Of a DNA stretch of 64,000 nt, positions 1 through 11,481 are shown in pieces. The first letter of the stretch is position 1. Every line of letters begins with the position of its first letter. The DNA is from Sipunculus nudus. Its lineage: Eukaryota > Annelida > Sipuncula > Golfingiida > Sipunculidae. Under the pieces are notes generated by a model. That model saw only the letters and a program-made list of their open reading frames with translations, searched no databases and was not told the origin of the DNA. A program made the position numbers and the translations under genes. The DNA lies in assembly GCA_026874595.1 (NCBI GenBank), contig CM049317.1:41562401-41626400 (forward strand), read 5' to 3'.

Positions 1-2489
1 TTGATAGTACCTTTGGAGACAGGGAAGAGGATTGATTTCATTTATTTTATTAACAAATGGAGTACTATTGTCACACAGATTTTGACTTGGCCAAATAACT
101 TATAAGCAGAACATATAATATAAGAGTTTAACTATTTATTAAAAAAAATTACAAATATTGTCCCAAATATAATTCTTATAAAAAATAATAAGAGAATCAT
201 GATTTTTTAATTGAAATATAACTGATATGATTATTAAAATAATATTAAAGAATATATTCATGAATGCATTCATGAATACATTTTGAAAGTATTTGCACGA
301 GTATTCATATACTTTCATTTTTACCTGAATTCCTATTCTTTATGCAAGAAATTTTATAATGGAGTACATAATCATATTCGTATTTAAATACAATTATAAA
401 GTATTCGCACCATGTCTGGTATTTATTCAGTTTCACCAAACAATGATGTTGAGAATCCAGAATATACAAAATTCACACATTTAAATTATGATCATAAGTA
501 CCTGGTTTTATGGCTTTTATTTATATTAAAAAATAACTGTAAAAAATTCATTTTGGACTAATTTCACATCAATGTACACACAAGACACAGTAGGAATCTA
601 GATTAATATTATCAACTGCATCTTTGTCTATCATTAATTTCCTTCATATGATCCCTAATGATTAGTAATGAATAATATGATTTACTTCTTTATCATTAAA
701 ATTGAACTGAAAAATGCCATAGGTGACTGCATGGTGTTATTTGGAATATGTGACATTCTACCCATCGATACAAGATTCTTATATCATCAGTAACTGCAAG
801 TTAATTTCCTGTTATTATAAACTAACAAATTCCTTTTCTATTTTTCTTCAATTTGTTATTAAAAACCAAAAAAAATTTATTAATTTATTGTTTATTGTTA
901 TGTTGTTGGTTAAAACTACTAGATGAGTTGGGTTGGACACCTGGATCAACTGTGGCTGGCCATAAGCTGCCTGGATTCCTGTATGCCTCGCCTCAAGCGT
1001 GCATAATTTGATGAAAGGTCAACAAGGTCAACATACAGGTGACTCAAGAGGGGCTGGAGAGAGCCAAAGTCTGACAGGGTCTCATAAAAAACATTAATAA
1101 AAGCTACAATTTTTGGCCAATTTCTTTCAGCTTTCTAAACTAAAAAGCTGAAATCCTAATGTGTGCATGATATGAAAATTATATCAACAGTGCTCACAGG
1201 ACACAAACGTGCCATGGTCACAGTTGGGCAAAATTTAAGGTACTTATTTTATATTTATACTAATAACTTATAAAATTTGAAAAATTCAGAACTAATTTTG
1301 GGTATTCAATTGAATCTTGATTAAATAATGTTACATCCCTGACAAAAAAAATCTCTAGCTTCAGCAATGCCCTTGTTAAGGGAGTAAATATATTTCTTGA
1401 TTTTTTACAAAATGAATTATGTTTGGGCCCATAACTTAAAACAATTACGCAATACTGACATCATTCTGGCATGTGCATAGAGAAAGAAAAATATGTATAT
1501 TATTTATGATTAAAGTCAGATCAGTGGTTTTGATATTATGCAGTCTTGAAGTGTAACAATGGGTTTTTAATGGAAAAATGAAGTTTTTCATTAATATCTC
1601 GAAGGTATTAAGTCCTAGTGACCAAATTCTTGGCATGGTAGGGGATTTTTGGAGACATGTAACTGTATGCCGAATTTAAGGAACTAAGAGCTGAAGCTGG
1701 GGAGCTGAGCTCTTGCAAACTGCATAACACTAGCTTGATGTAAACAATATGTTACATGGTGCTTGAAAACTTATTAAAATCTACAGTTTTTGATCAACTG
1801 GTTTAAAATTTTTGGTGTCAACAGTTGAAATGCTAACAAAAACATGCTGTGAAAATTAAATCCACAGTACTTACAGGAAAAAAACGTGCCATGGTCAAAG
1901 TTGGGCAAAATTTAAGGTACCAATTTTTTATTTTTATTAATATTTTAGAAAATTTAAAAGATTTTCATCTAATTTTGGGTATACAATTTAATTTTGATTA
2001 ATTAAAGTTATATTACTGGAAAAAAGGTTGATAGCTTTAACATTTTTTGTGTTAAGTGATCAAATATCTTTCCTGATTTTTTACAAAATGCATTATGTTT
2101 GGGCCCATAACTTTTTTAAATTAAATAATACAGACATAATTTCTGGCATGTACATAGGAACTATATAGAGGAATATTTATGGTAAATATGAGGAAAAACA
2201 GATGAGTGGTTTTGATAATAGGCAGTCCTGAAGTGTGAAAATAGGTTTTTAATAAAAAATTAAGGTTTTTCCTTAATTTCTCAAAGGAACTAAGTTGCAA
2301 AGACCCAGTTTTCAGCTTGGTAGGAGATCTTGGGGACATCTAACATTATGCCGAATTTTGGATTCCTAGGTCTTACGGTTTCAAAACGTGCCACATCTAC
2401 GGACGGACGGACGGACGGACGGACAGACGGACGGACGACGGACAATGGACCACGACTATAGCTCAGATGACTTATAGTCAGCTGAGCTA
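1..2489 (+). mobile_element. Family I element A (long subtype Ia), 5' end outside window
   Basis: This is a non-autonomous Helentron-like element. Position 1 corresponds to about position 150 of the complete copies at 6102 and 58166, so the 5' end lies outside the window. It contains two diverged internal units about 677 bp apart, both marked by ACGTGCCATGGTCA (near 1211 and 1888). It then has a GGAC microsatellite (about 2400-2436) and ends in the terminal hairpin at 2459-2489. Directly after the hairpin the sequence resumes as another copy (element C) at an A-run, so A is inserted in C. No open frame carries a recognisable domain. The 3' hairpin and the family alignment are seen directly; the Helentron assignment is inferred from architecture. 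Confidence 0.8.
2459..2489 (+). repeat. Family I 3'-terminal hairpin (element A)
   Basis: The arms TAGCTCAGATGACT and AGTCAGCTGAGCTA pair over 14 positions with one mismatch around a TAT loop. The same 31-nt structure ends other family I copies in the window at 4757-4787, 8683-8713, 9286-9316, 13331-13361, 13612-13642, 15853-15883 and 60742-60772. Diverged forms lie at 26380-26411, 32001-32030, 39456-39486 and 50154-50185. It is usually followed by AAAA. Confidence 0.9.
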
Positions 2490-2890
2490 AAAATTACAAA
2501 TATTGTCCCAAATATAATTTTTATTAAAAATAATAAGAGAATCATATGATTTTTAAAATGAAATATAACTGATATGATTATTAAAATAATATTAAAGAAT
2601 ATATTCATGAAAGCATTCATGAATTCATTTTGAAAGTATTTGCACGAGTATTCATATACTTTCATTTTTACCTGAATTCCCATTCTTTATGCAAGAAATT
2701 TTATAATGGAGTACATAATCATATTCGTGTTTGAATAAAATTACAAAGTATTCACACCATGTCTGGTATTTATTCAATTTTCACCAAACAATGATGTTGA
2801 GAATCCAGAATATACAAAATTCACACATTTAAATAATGATCATAAGTACCTGGTTTTATGGCTTTTATTTATATTAAAAATAACTGTAAA
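2490..2890 (+). mobile_element. Element C (family I, subtype Ia), segment 1 of 4
   Basis: This segment aligns with element A from about position 148 to 545. It starts at the A-run where A is inserted and stops at TAACTGTAA, where element B begins. C continues at 4788, 6102 is again interrupted by D, and C ends at 9316. The 5' part of C must lie to the left of the window. Confidence 0.78.
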
Positions 2891-4787
2891 CAAGGGACCT
2901 ATGGGTCACTGTGCTCAGCTGACCTTAACCTTGAAGGTAAAAATAATATATAATGGAGATAAAGTGTAAGAGGAAGAGGTAATAAAGGCCATGGTTGGTT
3001 TATATGATTGGTTTGTATTGATGAGCAAGAAATTGTTGCAAAAAATATTTTGTGACCTGACCATGTGTTTCCTAATGTTAAACTAAAGCATGTGAGCAGT
3101 TTGTAAACAAATGATCTGTACTATTACCATGATCATTAGTTGGTTTTTTTTATTAACTGTTGACATTTCAGTAGTTTACACATTTGTTCAATTGAATCTA
3201 TTTTTTGTATAATATATATTATTAAATATATATGTATTTTTTTTATGAAATGTATACAGTTGAAATATAGCTAATTAACAACATAAAACAGGGCAAACAA
3301 AGCCTGATCTCAAATTCTGCTGAGGCAGGAAAATAATGAACAAATGTTTGTATTAAATCCTGATTTTTTATCACATCAATTATTTTCTAATTTAAGTTTA
3401 TATTTCTATACATTTCCAATATAACATATATATCTGAATATAAAAGTTGATTCATAATTCTCAATTGCATCATCATAAAATCTCAATCTTGTCAGATAAC
3501 ACCACATCATGCATACAAATGTTTATTTATTTTTTACCACAAAAATATATCTTTTAAATCTGTAAAACAATAAATATCTAAAAATAATACTTGATTTAGA
3601 TTTCACAATTTTTAATTGTGTCTTTATTTATCCATAATATGCTTCATATTTTAAGCATACTGATGGGTTCATTTATATTTGTTAAAATCATTTAAAAGAA
3701 AATTGATTTCTTTAAAAATGCTACATTACACAACATTGCATCTTCTGGATTACACCTTGAATTATTTTTTAAAGGAAAGTTTTTGCATATGGGAGTGGAA
3801 ACAGCATTACAATTATGGAGATACAGTGAAAACAATAACAATTACTGCATAACACTTGGTGGGTTGGGTTTGCCGGGGGGGGGGGGGGGGGGGGGGGGGG
3901 TGATTGGGGTGGTGATATGAGAATAACTGTACACCTGTCACAGCAGGGGATCTCCCCCAGTGACTGTAACAAATCAGAAACCCTGGCATAGCTGACTTCC
4001 AGTGACCTGGAGTGGGACCCTGCATCTGTAATCAAAGCAAGTGACTACAGAAAAAAATCAATAACTAGCTTAATTTTCAAACTTTTATTTTCAAATTTCA
4101 GATTTAGGCAAACTAAATATTTATGTTTACATGCTGTGAAAATTAAATCAATGGTGCTTACAGGAAAAAAACGTGCCATGGTCAAAGTTGGGCAAAATTT
4201 AAGGTACTGATTTTTTTTTATGCTAATAACTTAAAAAATTTACAAAATTCAGATCTAATTTTGGGTAAACAATTGAATCTTAATTAAACATAGTTATATA
4301 CTTGATAAAATAGACTCTAGTTTCAAAATTTTTCATGTTAAGTGAGTTATTATTTTTCCTGATTTTTTACAAAGTCCATTATGTTTGGGCCCATAACTTA
4401 AAGAATTTATATTTTACAGACTTAATTTCTGGCATGTACATAGGAACTATATAGAGGAATATTTATGGTAAATATGAGGAAAAACAGATGAGTGGTTTTG
4501 ATATTAGGCAGTCCTGAAGTGTGAAAATAGGATTTTAATAAAAAATTGAGGTTTTTCCTTAATTTCTCAAAGGAACAAAGTCGCAAAGACCCAGTTTTCG
4601 GCTTGGTAGGAGATCTTGGGGACATCTAACATTATGCTGAATTTTGGATTCCTAGGTCTTACGGTTTCAAAACGTGCCACATCTACGGACGGACAGACGG
4701 ACGGACGGACGGACGGACGGACAGACGGACGGACGACGGACAATGGACCACGACTTTAGCTCAGATGACTTATAGTCAGCTGAGCTA
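2891..4787 (+). mobile_element. Element B (family I, short subtype Ib), complete
   Basis: The 1.9-kb element begins CAAGGGACCTATGGGTC, a small palindrome, followed by GCTCAGCTGA, which repeats an arm of its terminal hairpin. It ends in a GGAC microsatellite and the hairpin at 4757-4787. It interrupts element C exactly between TAACTGTAA and AAATTCATTTTGG, as shown by the uninterrupted forms at 535-550 and 6775-6790. No target duplication beyond the A-run is visible. The middle part (about 3280-4030) is shared with element H at 11482 and with an old fragment at 29200. It includes a 26-nt G-run at 3875. Confidence 0.85.
3875..3900 (+). repeat. Poly-G run, 26 nt
   Basis: An uninterrupted run of G lies inside element B. 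Runs at the same element position occur in the other Ib copies (12479-12493 and 29655-29677), so the run is an inherited, length-variable part of the subfamily. Open frames across it (proline or glycine runs) are artefacts. Confidence 0.9.
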
Positions 4788-6101
4788 AAAATTCATTTTG
4801 GACTAATTTCACATCAATCTACACACTAGACACAGTAGGAATCTAGATTAATATTATCAACTGCATCTTTGTCTATCATTAATTTCCTTCATATGATCCC
4901 TAATGATTAGTAATGAATAATATGATTTACTTCTTTATCATTAAAATTGAACTGAAAAATGCCATAGGTGACTGCATGGTGTTATTTGGAATATGTGACA
5001 TTCTACCCATCGATACAAGATTCTTATATCATCAGTAACTGCAAGTTAATTTCCTGTTATTATAAACTAACAAATTCCTTTTCTATTTTTCTTTAATTTG
5101 TTATTAAAAACCAATACAAATTTATTAATTTGTTGTTTATTGTTATGTTGTTGGTTTCTGTTGGACACCTGGATCAACTGTGGCTGGCCATAAGCTGCCT
5201 GGATTCCTGTATGCCTCGCCTCAAGCGTGCATAATTTGATGAAAGGTCAACAAGGTCAACATACAGGTGACTCAAGAGGGGCTGGAGAGAGCCAAAGTCT
5301 GACAGGGTCTCATAAAAAACATTAATAAAAGCTACAATTTTTGGCCAATTTCTTTCAGCTTTCTAAACTAAAAAGCTGAAATCCTTATGTGTGCATGATA
5401 TGAAAATCATATCAACAGTGCTCACGGGAAACAAACGTGCCATGGTCACAGTTGAGCAAAATTTAAGGTACTAATTTTATATTTATACTAATAACTTATA
5501 AAATTTGAAAAATTAATAACTAATTTTGGGTATTCAATTGAATCTTGATTAAATAATGTTACATCCCTGACAAAAAAATCTCTAGCAATGCCCTTGTTAA
5601 GGGAGTAAATATATTTCTTGATTTTTTACAAAGTGCATTATGTTTGGGCCCATAACTTAAAACAATTACACAAAACTGACATCATTCTGGGATGTGCATA
5701 GAGAATGAAAAATAAGTATATTGTTTATGATTAAAGTCAGATCAGTGGTTTTGATATTAGGCAGTCTTGAAGTGTAACAATGGGTTTTTAATGGAAAAAT
5801 GAAGTTTTTCATTAATATCTCGAAGGTATTAAGTCCTAGTGACCAAATTCTTGGCATGGTAGGGGATTTTGGAGACATCTAACTGTATGCTGAATTTAAG
5901 GAACTTAGAGCTGAAGCTGGGGAGCTGAGCTTTTGCAAACTGCATAACACTAGCTTGATGTAAACAATATGTTACAAGGTGCTTGAAAACTTGATTAAAA
6001 TCTACAGTTTTTGATCAACTGGTTTCAAATTTTTGGTGTTAACAGTTGAAATGCTGACAAAAACATGCTGTGAAAATTAAATCCACAGTACTTACAGGAA
6101 A
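4788..6101 (+). mobile_element. Element C (family I, subtype Ia), segment 2
   Basis: The segment resumes at AAATTCATTTTGG after element B and runs parallel to element A positions 543-1880. It includes the DR3-like pair AGGTCAACAAGGTCA at 5244-5258 and stops at CTTACAGGAA, where element D begins. It shows small deletions relative to A, for example near 5155. Confidence 0.8.
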
Positions 6102-8713
6102 CAAGGGACCTATGGGTCACGACGCTCAGCTGTTATATATGATAAAAAAATATTATTTAGAAATGAGGCACATGCTGGTTTTGTGTGGTAATAAATATAA
6201 GCTGTATTATGAGTTGTTGTTGTTTAGCTTATGTATGATTTTGATAGTACCTTTTGAGACAGGGAAGAGGATTGATTTCATTTATTTTATTAACAAATGG
6301 AGTACTACTATCACACAGATTTTGACTTGGCCATATAACTTATAAGCAGAACATATAAGAGTTTAACTATTTATTAAAAAAATTACAAATATTGTCCCAA
6401 ATATAATTTTTATTAAAAATAATAAGAGAATCATATGATTTTTTAAAATGAAATATAATTGATATGATTATTAAAATAATATTAAAGAATATATTCATGA
6501 ATGCATTCATGAATACATTTTGAAAGTATTTGCACGAGTATTCATATACTTTCATTTTTACCTGAATTCCCATTCTTTATGCAAGAAATTTTATAATGGA
6601 GTACATAATCATATTCGTATTTAAATACAATTACAAAGTATTCGCACCATGTCTGGTATTTATTCAGTTTTCACCAAACAATGATGTTGAGAATCCAGAA
6701 TATACAAAATTCACACATTTAAATAATGATCATAAGTACCTGGTTTTATGGCTTTTATTTATATTAAAAAATAACTGTAAAAAATTCATTTTGGACTAAT
6801 TTCACATCAATGTACACACTAGACACAGTAGGAATCTAGATTAATATTATCAACTGCATCTTTGTCTATCATTAATTTCCTTCATATAATCCTTAATGAT
6901 TAGTAATGAATAATATGATTTACTTCTTTATCATTAAAAATGAACTGAAAAATGCCATAGGTGACTGCATGGTGTTATTTGGAATATGTGACATTCTACC
7001 CATCGATACAAGATTCTTATATCATCAGTAACTGCAAGTTAATTTCCTGTTATTATAAACTAACAAATTCCTTTTCTATTTTTCTTTAATTTGTTATTAA
7101 AAACCAATAAAAATTTATTAATTTATTGTTTATTGTTATGTTGTTGGTTAAAACTACTAGATGAGTTGGGTTGAACACCTGGATCAACTGTGGCTGGCCA
7201 TCAGCTGCCTGGATTCTCCCCTCAAGCGTGCATAATTTGATGAAAGGTCAACAAGGTCAACATACAGGTGACTCAAGAGGGGCTTGAGAGAGCCAAAGTC
7301 TGACAGGGTCTCATAAAAAACATTAATAAAAGCTACAATATTTGGCAAATTTCTTTCAGCTTTCTAAACTAAAAAGCTGAAATCCTTATGTGTGCAAGAT
7401 ATGAAAATTATATCAACAGTGCTCACGGGAAACAAACGTGCCATGGTCACAGTTGGGCAAAATTTAAGGTACTAATTTTATATTTATACCAATAACTTAT
7501 AAAATTTGAAAAATTCAGAACTAATTTTGGGTATTCAATTGAATCTTGATTAAATAATGTTACATCCCTGACAAAAAAGATCTCTAGCTTCAGCAATGCC
7601 CTTGTTAAGGGAGTAAATATATTTCTTGATTTTTTACAAAGTGCATTATGTTTGGGCCCATAACTTAAAAAAAATACACAATACTGACATCATTTCTGGC
7701 ATGTGCATAGTGAATGTATAGAAAAATATGTATATTATATATGATCAAAGTCAGATCAGTGGTTTTGATATTAGGCAGTCTTAAAGTGTAACATTGGGTT
7801 TTTAATGGAAAAATTAAGTTTTTCATTGATATCTCGAAGGAATTAAGTCCTAGTGACCAAATTCTTGGCATGGTAGGGGATTTTGGAGAAATCTAACTGT
7901 ATGCCAAATTTAAGGAACTTAGAGCTGAAGCTCGGGAGCTGAGCTCTAGCAAACTGCATAACACTAGCAATATGTGACATGGTGCTTGAAAACTTGAATA
8001 AAATCTACAGTTTTTGATCAACTGGTTTCAAATTTTTGGTGTTGACAGTTGAAATGCTAACAAAAACATGCTGTGAAAATTAAATCCACAGCAGTTACAG
8101 CAAAAAAACGTGCCATGGTCAAAGTTGGGCAAAATTTAAGGTACCAATTTTTTATTTTTGCTAATATTTTTAAAAATTTAAAAGATTTTGATCTAATTTT
8201 GGGTATACAATTTAATTTTGATAAATAAAAGTAATATTACTGGAAAAAAAGTGCTTAGCTTTAACAAGTTTTGTGTTAAGTGATAAAATTTCTTTCCTGA
8301 TTATTTAAAAAATGCATTATGTTTGGGCCCACAACTTTTTTAAATTAAATAATACAGACCTAATTTCTGGCATGTACATAGGAATTATATAGAGGATTAT
8401 TTATAGGAAATATGAGGAAAAACAGATGAGTGGTTTTGATATTAGGCAGTCCTAAAGTGTGAAAATAGGTTTTTAATAAAAAATTGAGGTTTTTCCTTAA
8501 TTTCTCAAAGGAATGAAGTCGCAAAGACCCAGTTTTTGGCTTGGTAGGAGATCTTGGGGACATCTAACATTATGCTGAATTTTGGATTCCTAGGTCTTAC
8601 CGTTTCAAAACGTGCCACATCTACGGACGGACGGACGGACGGACAGACAGACGGACGGACGACGGACAATGGACCACGACTATAGCTCAGATGACTTATA
8701 GTCAGCTGAGCTA
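6102..8713 (+). mobile_element. Element D (family I, subtype Ia), complete
   Basis: This is a complete 2.6-kb copy, from CAAGGGACCTATGGGTC at 6102 to the hairpin at 8683-8713. It aligns end to end with the copy at 58166-60772. It has the two internal ACGTGCCATGGTCA units, a GGAC microsatellite (about 8622-8662) and a DR3-like pair at 7245-7259. It interrupts element C between CTTACAGGA and AAAAACGTGCC; the unbroken form is at 1870-1890. The open frame near its 5' end (6070-6345) is shared with the other Ia copies but shows no sign of coding constraint. Confidence 0.88.
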
Positions 8714-9316
8714 AAAAACGTGCCATGGTCAAAGTTGGGCAAAATTTAAGGTACCAATTTTTTATTTTTATTAATATTTTAAAAAATTTAAAAGATTTTC
8801 ATCTAATTTTGGGTATACAATTTAATTTTGATTAATTAAAGATATATTACTGGAAAAAAGGTCCACAGCTTTAACATTTTTTGTGTTAAGTGATCAAATA
8901 TCTTTCCTTATTTTTTTCAAAATGCATTATGTTTGGGCCTAGAACTTTTTTAAATTAAATAATACAGACATAATTTCTGGCATGTACATAGGAACTATAT
9001 AGAGGAATATTTATGGTAAATATGAGGAAAAACAGATGAGTGGTTTTGATATTAGGCAGTCCTAAAGTGTGAAAATAGGTTTTTAATAAAAAATTGAGGT
9101 TTTTCCTTAATTTTCTCAAAGGAACGAAGTTGCAAAGACCCAGTTTTCCGCTAGGTAGGAGATCTTGGGGACATCTAACATTATGCCGAATTTTGGATTC
9201 CTAGGTCTTACGGTTTCAAAACGTGCCACATCTACGGACGGACGGACGGACAGACGGACGGACGACGGACAATGGACCACGACTATAGCTCAGATGACTT
9301 ATAGTCAGCTGAGCTA
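8714..9316 (+). mobile_element. Element C (family I, subtype Ia), 3' segment
   Basis: After D ends, the interrupted sequence resumes at AAAAACGTGCCATGG and continues through the second internal unit and a GGAC microsatellite. It ends at the terminal hairpin 9286-9316. This confirms that A, B and D are all insertions into one older copy C. Confidence 0.85.
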
Positions 9317-9871
9317 AAAATATATTTTATAAAAAAAAAGAAATATATCTGTGTGCATAATGTGATGTTACCTGACTAGATTAAGTATTAATGTTGATGC
9401 ATTTTAGATTTGTGAATCAATTTAAATATTCAGATATATATGATATACTGTAAAAATATAAGTAAAACTAAAAAAAATATAAATAACAAAAGAAAAAAAG
9501 GATCTAATGCAAATATTTGTTCATTATTTTCCTGTCTCAGTAGAATGGAAAATAAAGTTATTTGCTTTGTTTTCAATCTCTCTGCCTGTTTTTAAATATT
9601 TAAAAATAATTAAATTTAAATTAAATTTTATCCTTTACGTATATCCAGAGGTGCTGTAACTCCCACAAGTCCCTGTAAGCACCATTGAATTTAATTCTGT
9701 ATTCTGTATTTATATCCAAAGGTGTTGTAACTCTCCCCCCCCCCCCCTTTGTCATTGAGCCCAAGTTCCTGAGCACTGAGGATAGTATTTTTATTGCAAC
9801 TTAAAAAAATCTATGGTGGTGCAGTTATAACTGTCACAATCAGCTGAGCGCCATGACCCATGGGTCCCCTG
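9317..9871 (-). mobile_element. Element E (family I, Ib-like), minus strand, 5' part
   Basis: Read on the minus strand it begins at 9871 with CAGGGGACCCATGGGTC and GCTCAGCTGA. It then matches the Ib middle region (the stretch about AGGAAAATAATGAACAAAT and the ATATATCTGAATAT block). It breaks off where element C starts or ends, so C is inserted in E and the rest of E lies left of the window. It contains a C-run (G-run on its own strand) at about 9726-9737. Confidence 0.65.
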
Positions 9872-9879
9872 TTTTATAT

Positions 9880-10271
9880 TATTGCTCTCGCTTTCTCTTA
9901 TTGGGTTAATTATAAATGATCACTCAATCTGAAACTTAAAAAATAGTCCCCTCTCTCTCTCTCTGTCTGTCTCTTTCTCTCTCTCTCACTTTAAATGATT
10001 TCCACTCCTCTCATTTTATATAATTACTCTCTCTCTCATATTGGGTTCATTTTAAATTATCATGTAATCTGAAACTTAATAAATAGTCCCCCCCCCCATC
10101 TCTCTCTCTCTCCGTCTCTCTCTCTCATTTTAAATGATCACTCAATCTGATATTTTTAAAATTTAAATAATTAAATGATTATTTTAAATAAATTCCTGTC
10201 ATTTTATATAATTACTGTTTCTATCTTATTGGGTTTATTTTAAATGATCATTTAATCTGATCCTTTTTCAT
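9880..10271. repeat. CT-rich ~130-170-bp tandem repeat, about three units
   Basis: Units share the blocks TTATTGGGTT, TTTTAAATGATCA and AATCTGA followed by a CTCTCTCT or C-run tract (starts near 9890, 10030 and 10215). The block at 10118-10203 reappears inverted at 13646-13745. Confidence 0.6.
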
Positions 10272-10480
10272 TAGCTAACTACAAATCATCTGAGCTATAG
10301 GCATGGTCCTTTGTCCATCCTCCAGCCATCTGTCTGGCCGTCATTTAACAGGGCAAGTTTTTAAACTGTTGGACCTAAAAATCTGAAATTCGGCATACAG
10401 TTAGATGTCCCCAAAATCTCTATCCATAGTGAAAATATGTCCTGTGTACATGCCAGAAATTAGGTCAGTATTACGTTATT
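10272..10480 (-). mobile_element. Family I 3'-end fragment, minus strand
   Basis: The reverse complement reads as a family I 3' end: the ATCTAACTGTATGCCGAATTT block, a degraded GGAC-type tract, a GGACAAAGGACCATG block and a weakened terminal hairpin (10272-10297). It meets plus-strand family I sequence head to head at about 10481. Confidence 0.65.
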
Positions 10481-10690
10481 TGGTAGGGGATTTGGGGGAC
10501 ATCTAACAGTATGCCAAATTTTGGAAGCTGAGAGCTGGCCTGGGAAGCTGGAGAGCTAAGCTCTAGCAAACTGCATAAAACTAGCTTGATCTAAAACTTT
10601 TACAAACTAATCTACAGTTTTTGATAAATTGGTTTAAAATTTCAAATGTTAACAGATAAAATGCTTATGAAAACATGCTATGAAAATTAA
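10481..10690 (+). mobile_element. Element G (family I, Ia-like), segment 1
   Basis: The sequence matches element A from about 1637 (GGTAGGGGATTT) to the GAAAATTAAATCCACAG block near 1855. It is interrupted at TTAA by the MITE that follows. It has no 5' end of its own. Confidence 0.65.
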
Positions 10691-11155
10691 AGGTGCACAT
10701 TCATCTAACTTTTGAAAAAGAATTTATATGATTTCAGGCTTCCTCTGTGTTTATGTTAATGATCAAAGGGTAATTTTATTTGTTAAAAGTTTTTATATAA
10801 TTCCTTTGTGAACAAGTATGAACTTGTTTATCAACAATATGTTTGTAAACACAGCAATGTTGACAAATGGAAAAGTCATGTAACCTTAAGTGGTAGGTTG
10901 CATATATGCAGAGGTAGAGAGATAACATGTTGGCAGAACGCCATTTGCAAAGCTCTGCCTTATCTTACTTGCCTCCAGATGCCCTTGTTGAACTTGTTTT
11001 GATTATTTTGCGGGGCTCCACATATTGTAAACACATTGATATAAACAGAACAAGCAGCCTGTGTGCGGTGATATCCACGTTTTCTGGTCTATTTTTATTA
11101 AAGCTCCAAGGGATTACCTTTAGTTTATAAAGGTCAAATAGGTGATTGGGCCCCT
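10691..11155. mobile_element. TTAA-flanked MITE, 465 bp
   Basis: The element lies between TTAA (10687-10690) and TTAA (11156-11159). The empty site GAAAATTAAATCCACAG is seen in the related copies near 1855 and 8075. The ends AGGTGCACATTCATCTA and, inverted, AGGGGCCCAATCACCTA match at 13 of 17 positions, so they are imperfect terminal inverted repeats. A TTAA duplication is typical of piggyBac-type transposases; the family is therefore suggested, not proven. The small open frames inside have no recognisable domain. Confidence 0.7.
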
Positions 11156-11481
11156 TTAAATCCACAGCAGTTACAGGAAAAAAATGTGCCATGGTCAAAT
11201 ATGGGCAAAATATAAGGTACTGATTTTATATTTATGCTAATAACTTTTAAAATTTGAAAAATTCAGATCAAATTTTGGGTATACAATTGAATCTTGGTTA
11301 AATATAGTTACATACCTGAAAAAAGTCTCTAGCTTCCACAATTCTCAAGTTAAGGGAGTAAATTTATTTCCTGAATATTTACAAAGTGCATTATTTTTGG
11401 GACCATAACTTCAAGAATTTTAAAAATATTGAATTCTGGTTTGTACACAGGAAATAAATTGAGGAATTAATATATAAAAAA
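11156..11481 (+). mobile_element. Element G (family I), segment 2
   Basis: Family I sequence resumes at TTAAATCCACAGCAGTTACAGG and runs through the second unit (a TGTGCCATGGTCA variant). It reaches GAATTAATATATAAAAA, where element H is inserted. Confidence 0.7.

Noticed and set aside
3769-4035. Proline-rich frames near 3813-4035 and 12317-12583
   Set aside because: The proline stretch is the G-run of subtype Ib read on the minus strand.
6070-6345. 91-codon frame also present at 58176-58409 and in part at position 1
   Set aside because: Shared because the elements are copies of each other. Differences among copies are mostly amino-acid changing, and no domain is recognised.
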